NCBI RefSeq assembly: GCF_032922745.1
Contig: NZ_CP136693.1
Coordinates: 2,790,001-2,854,000, forward strand
DNA length: 64,000 bases
Direction: 5' to 3'
From: Marinobacter salarius
Lineage (GTDB): Bacteria > Pseudomonadota > Gammaproteobacteria > Pseudomonadales > Oleiphilaceae
In this document: piece by piece, positions 27,919-35,389 of the stretch
Position numbering within the stretch: position 1 is the stretch's first letter
Layout of the letters: each line of letters starts with the position of its first letter
Notes under the pieces: model-generated
What the model was told of the DNA's origin: nothing
The model's database searches: none
The model's input: the letters and a program-made list of their open reading frames with translations, nothing else
Position numbers and translations under genes: made by a program

Positions 27919-28013
27919 CGGGGCTACTCCTGAAGCAAGGGGTTAATAATAAAAAAGCAGAGCGCCGGTATTTTCGACGAACAGTAACAGTTTTAACAAC
28001 CTCAGGTCTGACG

Positions 28014-28805
28014 ATGAGAGACATTTTTTTCCGGCACCCAGCAATCGGCGCCCTGATTTTTATCTGCCTGTTTTCAGGCAATGCGGTCGCGCAAACCGTG
28101 CAGCCAGTCGATCCTGACATGGCAGAACGAAAGCTTGACGCCCCTCCGAGCGAGGTCGATCCCTATGAGGACTGGAACCGGAAGGTCTATGGCTTCAACG
28201 AAACCATCGACAACTGGTTCCTCCGCCCTGTTGCGAAAGGGTACCGCACCGTCATGCCAGGCTTTGCGGACCGTGCTGTCACCAATTTCTTCAACAACCT
28301 GACTGAAATACGTAACTTCGCCAACAGTATCTTCCAATTGAAGGGAGAGTCTGCCGTCGTGGCGGCGGGTAGGTTTACCTACAATACGGTTTTTGGTCTG
28401 GGCGGGTTGATTGATGTGGCTACCATGTTCGATTTGCCTGAGCGTCCAGAAGACTTTGGCCAGACCTTGGGCTACTGGGGCACGGGCTCTGGACCTTACC
28501 TGATGCTGCCGTTTTTGGGGCCTTCGAATCCCCGGGACTTTGGTGGGTTTGTATCCGACAACCTGTTGTTGCCCTCAGCCTGGGACCTGGCTGAAACGCC
28601 GGATGTCTATTATGCGAGGGCGCTTCAGATTGTTGATAAGCGTGCCGATCTGATCCCTGCGGAAGGGTTCATCTCAGGTGACGGCTATACGTTCGTGAGA
28701 AACGCGTACCTGCAACGGCGGGCTTACCTGATCAATGATGGCAGAACCGTAGACGATCCATTTGCCAGCGATGACGATGAGGATTTGATGCTCGAGGATT
28801 TCTGA
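28014..28805 (+). CDS. mlaA: MlaA (VacJ) outer-membrane lipid asymmetry protein without a visible lipobox
   Basis: A 263-residue protein with the MlaA core: DPYEDWNRKVYGFNE at about 44-58, the FFNNLTEIRN segment, and GxYLMLPFLGPSNPRD. In the Mla system MlaA removes misplaced phospholipids from the outer leaflet of the outer membrane. Family members are usually lipoproteins, but here the only N-terminal cysteine is Cys18 in IFICLF, which is not a lipobox. Cleavage at AVA-Q (26/27) by signal peptidase I looks more likely. A patatin-like gene follows 36 bases downstream. Confidence 0.9.
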   Translation: MRDIFFRHPAIGALIFICLFSGNAVAQTVQPVDPDMAERKLDAPPSEVDPYEDWNRKVYGFNETIDNWFLRPVAKGYRTVMPGFADRAVTNFFNNLTEIRNFANSIFQLKGESAVVAAGRFTYNTVFGLGGLIDVATMFDLPERPEDFGQTLGYWGTGSGPYLMLPFLGPSNPRDFGGFVSDNLLLPSAWDLAETPDVYYARALQIVDKRADLIPAEGFISGDGYTFVRNAYLQRRAYLINDGRTVDDPFASDDDEDLMLEDF

Positions 28806-28841
28806 CGCATCGAATCGGCTGGAACAACGGAGGTTTACCAG

Positions 28842-30329
28842 ATGGTTGATGACCGTATCCGGAAATTCCGCAAGATGCTGGCGGAGGCGCCCAATTACGA
28901 AGTCTGGAAGGCTGCGGCGCTGGAGCTGGATTTCCTTGAGGGCAATGTGGAGTGGAAAGAGGAGTTTGGCTCCGACCTTTACCATTACGAACTCATCTAC
29001 GACCGGCTCAGCAACCTCCGCACCTACCGGCATCAGAATGATTTCGAGCGCCTGAAGCGTGCATTGAGAGAAGGGCTTCATCACGACCTGGGCAATATGG
29101 GCAATACGGCCCTGTATACCCGTTCTCGGGTTGGCACCAAGCATCTGATCGAGGAGTACATCACCCAGGTGTGCGAATCGCTGGATTTCCTGTGCGACAC
29201 CAAGGTGCCGGGATTCCCAGTGGCCGAGAAGCTGCAGTTCTTCCGCGATACCCTGACCAGTTATGGCCGCCCGGCTTTGCTGCTCAGCGGCGGTGCCACG
29301 CTGGGCATGTTCCATTTCGGCGTTATAAAGGCACTCTGGGAAAAAGGGTTGTTGCCGCAGGTCATTGCCGGCTCCAGCATCGGCGCCATTATCGCTGGCA
29401 TACTGGGTGTCCACAGCGATGCGGAAATACCGGACATGCTGGTGCCTGAAAACCACGACATGAGGGCCTGGAAATGGCGAGGGCTGTTCAGTGCCATCCG
29501 GGGTGACGGCCTGATGGATCAGGAGCAGTTAAAGGCGTGCCTGCGTGCCAATATCGGGGAATACACCTTTGAGGAAGCGTTCCAAAAGACCGGTCGTTCC
29601 ATCAACGTCAGTGTGTCACCGGTCCAGACCCACCAGAAAGCCCGTTTGTTGTGTGGCTACACGTCACCCTATCTGTTGGTCTGGAGTGCTGTGCTGGCCA
29701 GCGCGGCAGTGCCGGGCATCTTCCCGCCGGTACCGCTGATGAAGAAGGACATTCAGGGCAACGTGCTGCCCTACATGTCGCGGCTGAAGTTCGTGGACGG
29801 GTCGGTGGTCAGCGACTTGCCCATCGAACGGCTGATGCACCTTTACGACGTGAACTTCACCATTGTCAGCCAGACCAACCCCCATGTGGTGCCTTTTCTG
29901 AACCGGCGAGGCCGGGATGAAAAGATCAATGTCGCCAATCTGCCGATGCACCTGCTGAAATCGGAAATCCAGTTCCATGGCCAGGGCCTGTTCGATTATC
30001 TGCGAAAACGCGTTCAGCCGGAAATGCTTCGGCAGGTAGCGGGCCAGATGTACACCATTATGGGGCAGCGCTATTCCGGGGATGTCACCATCTCGCCGAC
30101 GTATCGTCTTCGTGACTACCGTCGCATGTTATCCAACCCTGATCCGGCATGGGTCCGGGAGATGATATTGCAGGGCGAGCGTGCGACCTGGCCCAAGATT
30201 TCAATGATTCGCTCCCACGCCAGAATCTCCAAGACCCTGGAGCGATGCATTCGCCGCTTGAAATCCGAACAGCGCCGCTCCACAGCTGAACTGAGACTGG
30301 TAAGCAATGCGGATTCCGGCACTTCATGA
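28842..30329 (+). CDS. Patatin-like phospholipase with N-terminal DUF3336 domain
   Basis: A 495-residue protein with an N-terminal DUF3336-type helical domain (about 1-140, VWKAAALELDFLEG). A patatin domain follows (about 143-345). The oxyanion loop is SGGATLGMFH (149-158), the nucleophile elbow is GSSIG with Ser179, and the dyad aspartate is in FVDGSVVSDLP. It resembles acyl hydrolases that release fatty acids from lipids. It lies 36 bases after mlaA, so it may process phospholipids linked to outer-membrane lipid homeostasis. No signal peptide is seen, so it is cytoplasmic. Confidence 0.88.
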   Translation: MVDDRIRKFRKMLAEAPNYEVWKAAALELDFLEGNVEWKEEFGSDLYHYELIYDRLSNLRTYRHQNDFERLKRALREGLHHDLGNMGNTALYTRSRVGTKHLIEEYITQVCESLDFLCDTKVPGFPVAEKLQFFRDTLTSYGRPALLLSGGATLGMFHFGVIKALWEKGLLPQVIAGSSIGAIIAGILGVHSDAEIPDMLVPENHDMRAWKWRGLFSAIRGDGLMDQEQLKACLRANIGEYTFEEAFQKTGRSINVSVSPVQTHQKARLLCGYTSPYLLVWSAVLASAAVPGIFPPVPLMKKDIQGNVLPYMSRLKFVDGSVVSDLPIERLMHLYDVNFTIVSQTNPHVVPFLNRRGRDEKINVANLPMHLLKSEIQFHGQGLFDYLRKRVQPEMLRQVAGQMYTIMGQRYSGDVTISPTYRLRDYRRMLSNPDPAWVREMILQGERATWPKISMIRSHARISKTLERCIRRLKSEQRRSTAELRLVSNADSGTS

Positions 30330-30427
30330 GATGACAGCCCCGGGAGCCGGGCGGTATGATACCGCGATAGCCGGGGAGCCCGATGGCGGCTCCCGCAAGC
30401 TCCGCCTGAGCACCTGACTGGACACGC

Positions 30428-32140
30428 ATGTACTACGATTTCTTCGGTTTTCGGGAGCCCCCGTTTTCGATAGCCCCGGACCCCCGCTATCTGTATCTGA
30501 GCGAACGCCATAAAGAAGCGCTGGCGCATCTGATGTATGGCGTGCAGGGGCAGGGCGGTTTTATCGTGATCACTGGAGAAGTCGGCACGGGCAAGACCAC
30601 TGTCAGCCGTTGCTTCATCGAGAATGTGCCGGATCATGTAGACATTGCACTGATCCTCAATCCCAGATTGTCTGCCCGTGAGCTGTTGTCATCCATCTGC
30701 GATGAGCTTGAGATTGCCCATCCGGTCGGATCATCCATCAAGGAACTGGTGGGACTGATCAATGATGACCTGCTCAAGGCCCATGCAGCGGGCCGCCATA
30801 AGGTTCTGATGATTGATGAAGCCCAGAACCTGTCCGCCGAAGTGCTTGAACAGCTCCGATTGCTGACCAATCTCGAAACCGCTGAGAAAAAACTACTGCA
30901 GATTGTGTTGCTGGGACAACCTGAACTGCAGGAGATTCTGGGGCTACCAGAGCTCCGCCAGTTAAATCAGCGGGTAACGGCCCGTTATCACCTCGACGCC
31001 CTGGGTCGAGCAGAGATAGAGGCTTACCTGCGTTACCGGCTCAGCGTGGCAGGCCTCCGGGGCGAGATCTTTACTGATCGCGCGATCCGGGCTTTGTACC
31101 GCGCCAGCCATGGTGTACCGAGACTGATTAACCTGATCAGTGACCGTGCATTGCTGGGCGCCTACGCCGAAGGCGAGCACCAGATCACTGCTCCCCATAT
31201 CCGTAACGCTGCCCGGGAAGTGAACGGCCAGAATCTGCCCAGGCGCGCTGGGCCGTCTCGAAAGTCCCATGCGCTGATGTTGGCTGCAGCCCTGCTGATG
31301 GCCATCATCATGACCACGTGGCTGTTCATAGGGCTTCCGGGGAGCGGTGGACCCGAGCCCGATGCTGTCGCCGAAAATCAGGGAACGTCCCTTACTGGCG
31401 CCATCGAACGGGTCGAGCTGGATATGCCTGTTGTCGAGTTGTCGGAAAAGCTTCCCGAAGCCAGTGAGCAGACCAGTGACTCACGCGAGGAGGAACCACT
31501 GCCCGAATTTGAGTTCCCGGACCAGACCATCTCTTTGCCAGTGGCTTTTCGCGAGCTGTTTGAACTATGGGGGTTGGAATACCGCGCCTCGGAAAGCCCA
31601 GTGGCGTGTGAGTTTGCCGAGGGGCAGGGACTGCGTTGCCTGCAGAACAAGGGCGCACGCCGAAGCCTGGAGTTTCTGGACCGGCCGGCGATACTTCAGC
31701 TTCGCAACGGCAATGGGGACAGTCACTATGCGGTCCTGAGCGGCCTCCAGGATAATCGCGCCACTATCGAACTCCCGAGTGGTCGCCGGGAGGTCACCTT
31801 CTCCAGCCTGGAGCCCTATTGGTTTGGCGAATTTACCGTACTTTGGGAAGCGCCCGGCTACATTTTGGGCGATGCGTCCGGTAGTGCTCAGGGTAATGAA
31901 AGGGTGGCCGAGCAGATCTGGATGGGCTCAAGAATGATGGAGCTCGCCAGCCGATACGCCGAAAGCCGGCAGGAAGAGAGCCGCGTCAACCGTATGCCGA
32001 TCGAAGAGCAGGTCCGCTGGTACCAGCAGCAAAGAGGCCTGACGGTCGATGGCATTGCCGGTGCCATGACCATCATCCAGATGAATAACGACCTGGAATC
32101 CGCCGTGCCCCGGCTGACGTCCGGAAGGATGGTGAACTGA
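30428..32140 (+). CDS. gspA: General secretion pathway protein A (ExeA/GspA)
   Basis: A 570-residue protein with the ExeA N-terminus YYDFFGFREPPFSIAPDPRY and an AAA ATPase domain: Walker A GEVGTGKT (50-57) and Walker B LMIDEAQ (127-133). A membrane helix follows (281-303), then a periplasmic part ending in a peptidoglycan-binding domain (about 500-560, VRWYQQQRGLTVDGIAGAMT). With GspB it helps the type II secretion secretin pass the cell wall. gspB follows after one base. The rest of the secretion operon is not in the window. Confidence 0.93.
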   Translation: MYYDFFGFREPPFSIAPDPRYLYLSERHKEALAHLMYGVQGQGGFIVITGEVGTGKTTVSRCFIENVPDHVDIALILNPRLSARELLSSICDELEIAHPVGSSIKELVGLINDDLLKAHAAGRHKVLMIDEAQNLSAEVLEQLRLLTNLETAEKKLLQIVLLGQPELQEILGLPELRQLNQRVTARYHLDALGRAEIEAYLRYRLSVAGLRGEIFTDRAIRALYRASHGVPRLINLISDRALLGAYAEGEHQITAPHIRNAAREVNGQNLPRRAGPSRKSHALMLAAALLMAIIMTTWLFIGLPGSGGPEPDAVAENQGTSLTGAIERVELDMPVVELSEKLPEASEQTSDSREEEPLPEFEFPDQTISLPVAFRELFELWGLEYRASESPVACEFAEGQGLRCLQNKGARRSLEFLDRPAILQLRNGNGDSHYAVLSGLQDNRATIELPSGRREVTFSSLEPYWFGEFTVLWEAPGYILGDASGSAQGNERVAEQIWMGSRMMELASRYAESRQEESRVNRMPIEEQVRWYQQQRGLTVDGIAGAMTIIQMNNDLESAVPRLTSGRMVN

Positions 32141-32141
32141 C

Positions 32142-32909
32142 ATGTCCTATATCCTTGATGCTCTCCGCAAATCCGAAACTGAAAGACGGCAGGGTCGGAT
32201 TCCGGACCTTGGCCAGCAGGTACAGCTGATCCACAAACCACGGAAAAAATCGATTCCGATTCTGGTGTGGGTTGCGCTGGGGCTGGTGCTCAACGCGGCT
32301 GTATTGGCCTGGATCTTCTGGCCCCAGGGGCGTCAGGCTTCCCTGACGGATCAAACAATCCCGTCGGCTGGCGTGGCTGCGCCCGCACCCACACCCACCG
32401 TTGAACCGGTTATAGTTGATGACAAGCCGGAACCTGCGGGCCAGGTATCGACGCCCGAACGTGTACAATCGCCGCCGACCCGTGACACGCTCGAGGGTGC
32501 TATCGAGATTCCAACACCGGGAGCGAATACCGACTCTCCAGCGGATGCGGTAGCGGAAACCGGTGACGAGAATGAGCGGGAGCGACCCACGGTGATTGTG
32601 CCCACGCCGCGAACGCCAAGTGCCGTCAATCCCAGCGAGCGGGACGGTGCCACCGCACAGACGGCGCCGCACCTTGTAGAGCTTCCACTTTCCTTCCAGA
32701 AAAGGGTGCCAGACCTGATTTTTAACAGCCATATCTATGCGTCCGAGCCGTCGGCCCGCCGGGTCATGATCAATGACAACTACCTGCGCCCCGGAGAGTC
32801 GTTTTCCGGTATCACCGTCGAACGGATTACCGAGGAAGGCGTGGAGCTGAGCATGGATGGCCGTCGCTTCCGGGTGGGTGTGGTTCGCAACTGGGTGAGC
32901 CCCGACTGA
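32142..32909 (+). CDS. gspB: General secretion pathway protein B
   Basis: A 255-residue protein starting SYILDALRKSETERRQG, the signature of GspB/ExeB. One membrane helix (about 37-62) and a Pro/Thr-rich periplasmic linker precede the conserved C-terminal domain (about 180-255, with FNSHIYASEPSARRVMIND). It pairs with the ATPase GspA in secretin assembly. Its last codon overlaps the dinG start by one base. Confidence 0.93.
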   Translation: MSYILDALRKSETERRQGRIPDLGQQVQLIHKPRKKSIPILVWVALGLVLNAAVLAWIFWPQGRQASLTDQTIPSAGVAAPAPTPTVEPVIVDDKPEPAGQVSTPERVQSPPTRDTLEGAIEIPTPGANTDSPADAVAETGDENERERPTVIVPTPRTPSAVNPSERDGATAQTAPHLVELPLSFQKRVPDLIFNSHIYASEPSARRVMINDNYLRPGESFSGITVERITEEGVELSMDGRRFRVGVVRNWVSPD

Positions 32910-35098
32910 TGGCACTCACCGAGGACGTCAAACAGCAGATTCAGCAGACCTACCGTGACGTGTTGGCCGGCAAGGACATCCGCGCCCGTTACGGCCAGCG
33001 CCTGATGATCGCCGAGATCGCCCGCTACATGGGCGAGATCACCGAGAATGACGGCCAGCGCACGTCACCAGCCGGCACCTGCGTGGTGGAGGCGGGCACA
33101 GGCACGGGCAAGACCCTGGCCTATTTGATTGCCGCCATTCCGGTGGCCCGTGCCCTTGGCAAGACACTGGTGATATCAACAGCGACCGTTGCCCTGCAGG
33201 ATCAGATCGTCCACAAAGACCTTCCGGACCTGAAAAAGCACAGCAAACTGGATTTTACCTGGACCCTTGCCAAAGGTCGTGGCCGCTACTTGTGTATGTC
33301 TCGTCTCGAAGCTCGTCTGCATGACGAGGGTAACGGCGACAGCGATACCATGCCGCTGTTCCTGCTGGATGGGCCCGGCAAGGAAGAACCCGGCACCCGG
33401 GCCTATTTTGAAGACATGCTGGCCAGTTACGGGTCCCGGAAGTGGGACGGTGATCGCGACCATTGGCCGGATCAGATACCCGATGACATCTGGCGCCAGG
33501 TCACCACCGACCATCGTCAATGTACCAATCGCCACTGTAGCTATTTCGACAGCTGTGCCTTCTTCGACGCCCGAAAAGACCTCGATGATGCCGACATCGT
33601 GGTGGCCAACCACGACCTGGTGCTGGCAGACCTTGCCCTTGGCGGTGGTGCCATTCTGCCGGAGCCGGAAAATGCATTGTTTATCTTTGATGAGGCACAT
33701 CACCTGCCGGACAAGGCACTGAATCACTTTGCGGCGTCGGTGCCGCTGAATGCCACGCGGCAATGGCTCAAGCAGCTATCCCAGGCACTGGGAAAGATGC
33801 AGCCGTTCCTCACGCCCGGCACCCAGGCCGCGAAGACCATCGACAGGATCAGTTCCGCCTCCCGTGAAGTGGATATCTGTCTGACGAGGGTATACGACGA
33901 GGCCGAACAGAATACCGGTTGGGAGTTCAATGAGGAGCGACGCTCCGCCCAGTGGCGCTACCCGGAGGGCGAATTGCCCGAGGTGCTTGCCGGCCTGGCG
34001 GTGGAAACCCGGGTGGCGACGGCCACCCTGGTTCGCCAGCTTGGTGTGATGGTGGACGAATTACAGACGGCCTTCGATGAACGCAAGGCCAGCGATGTCG
34101 ACCGCGATACTGCGGAATCCTGGTATCCGGTGATTGGATCGTTCCACAGCCGTGCTGAGGACCAACTGCGGTTGTGGGTCGCGTGGTGTGATAATCCGGG
34201 CCAACCGGCCAGTGAGCCGGCAGAAGGTGAGGAATCAGCGCCTGAGCCTAAGAAGCGGTCCGGGCCACCGGCCGCCCGTTGGTCGGTGCGACAGCGCTGG
34301 GAACACGCGGAAGACATTACGCTCTACAGTAGCCCGGTGCTGGCGGATAATCTGCTTTATTCCAGGCTCTGGTCGCGGGCCTATGGCGCTGTGTTGACCA
34401 GTGCAACCCTGACCGCCCTTGGGCGCTTTGATCGGCTCAAGGCCAGAGCAGGTTTGCCCGAAGCCAGCCGCTTCGTGGTGGTGCCCAGTTCCTTCCGCTA
34501 TGGCGAAATGGCAACCGTGGAAGTACCGGCCATGACCGCCATGCCCACGGACGATAGCTTTACGGACCAGGTGGTGTCGCGGCTACCGGCCTTGTGGGCC
34601 GGGGAGAAGGCGACACTGGTACTGTTTACCTCCAGGCGCCAGATGCAGTTGGTGCGGGATGCCCTGGCGCCGGAATACCCGGATCTGATCACCACTCAGG
34701 ACGATATGGCCAAGGGCGAGGTCCTGCGCCGCCATTGCAGCCGTGTAGATGAGGGGCTGCCCAGTGTGTTGTTCGGTGTGGCAAGTTTTGCAGAGGGCAT
34801 TGACCTGCCTGGCAAGTACCTGAGCCATGTGGTGATTACCCGACTGCCGTTTTCGGTACCGGATGATCCCATCGAAGCCAGCCTGGCGGAATGGGTGACG
34901 CACCGCGGCGGTAACCCGTTCATGGAAATAACCGTACCCGACGCCTCCATCAAACTGGTGCAGGCCGTTGGTCGCCTGCTACGGACCGAGTCGGACACCG
35001 GCCGCGTCACCATCCTTGATCGTCGCATCATCGCCCGTCGATACGGGCAGTTGTTGTTGGACGCCTTACCGCCTTTCCGGCGAATCATAGAGCCCTGA
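32909..35098 (+). CDS. dinG: ATP-dependent DNA helicase DinG
   Basis: A 729-residue XPD-like 5'-3' helicase with Walker A AGTGTGKT (62-69), four iron-sulfur cysteines (C129, C205, C210, C216) and DEAH (261-264). Motif VI is in QAVGRLLRTESDTGR near the end. It unwinds R-loops and forked DNA during repair and replication. Its stop codon lies in the first unit of a 15-base tandem duplication (35087-35115). The start overlaps gspB. Confidence 0.95.
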   Translation: MALTEDVKQQIQQTYRDVLAGKDIRARYGQRLMIAEIARYMGEITENDGQRTSPAGTCVVEAGTGTGKTLAYLIAAIPVARALGKTLVISTATVALQDQIVHKDLPDLKKHSKLDFTWTLAKGRGRYLCMSRLEARLHDEGNGDSDTMPLFLLDGPGKEEPGTRAYFEDMLASYGSRKWDGDRDHWPDQIPDDIWRQVTTDHRQCTNRHCSYFDSCAFFDARKDLDDADIVVANHDLVLADLALGGGAILPEPENALFIFDEAHHLPDKALNHFAASVPLNATRQWLKQLSQALGKMQPFLTPGTQAAKTIDRISSASREVDICLTRVYDEAEQNTGWEFNEERRSAQWRYPEGELPEVLAGLAVETRVATATLVRQLGVMVDELQTAFDERKASDVDRDTAESWYPVIGSFHSRAEDQLRLWVAWCDNPGQPASEPAEGEESAPEPKKRSGPPAARWSVRQRWEHAEDITLYSSPVLADNLLYSRLWSRAYGAVLTSATLTALGRFDRLKARAGLPEASRFVVVPSSFRYGEMATVEVPAMTAMPTDDSFTDQVVSRLPALWAGEKATLVLFTSRRQMQLVRDALAPEYPDLITTQDDMAKGEVLRRHCSRVDEGLPSVLFGVASFAEGIDLPGKYLSHVVITRLPFSVPDDPIEASLAEWVTHRGGNPFMEITVPDASIKLVQAVGRLLRTESDTGRVTILDRRIIARRYGQLLLDALPPFRRIIEP

Positions 35099-35115
35099 TC
35101 AATAGAGCCCTGATA
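35087..35115 (+). repeat. 15-base tandem duplication at the dinG stop codon
   Basis: ATAGAGCCCTGATCA at 35087-35101 is followed directly by ATAGAGCCCTGATA at 35102-35115. The first copy contains the dinG stop TGA, and the second is untranslated. It is probably a slippage duplication. Confidence 0.8.
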
Positions 35116-35128
35116 AAAAGAGAGCCAT

Positions 35129-35160
35129 AAAAAAAGAGCCAACCCATGTGGGTGGCTCTT
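35129..35160 (-). terminator. Strong intrinsic terminator oriented for the minus strand
   Basis: The stem AAGAGCC-ACCCA / TGGGT-GGCTCTT (12 bp with one bulged A, TG loop) is followed on the minus strand by seven U residues (35135-35129). On the plus strand only CUUAUAG follows. It would end transcripts coming from the MalT-like gene or a small RNA between 35160 and 35390, and may slow dinG transcription. Confidence 0.8.
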
Positions 35161-35337
35161 ATAGAGTGGGTCCTTATCGAACCCGGGCGTCGAAACAACG
35201 CGGAACAAGAAGTCTGAAGGCCTGAAGTTTCAGAAATCTTACCGAGGTTTCCCTCAGCGTTGGGAGCATAGTAAGGGAGGAGGGGGCGTATCCGGATCGT
35301 CCAAAGGGCGTAGTGGGCGTATAAAATTCGACAAAAG

Positions 35338-35353
35338 TGTGATGCGCGTCACA
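35338..35353. promoter_or_regulatory. Consensus CRP/Vfr-type operator between convergent genes
   Basis: TGTGATGCGCGTCACA matches TGTGA-N6-TCACA in both halves. It lies 37 bases beyond the stop of the MalT-like gene, with no protein start nearby on either strand. On the minus side an AT-rich TTTTATAC lies at 35326-35319 and a terminator lies near 35130. Confidence 0.65.
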
Positions 35354-35389
35354 AAAGTTGCCCGAAAGACAGCTTCAGTGAGTCAAGAG

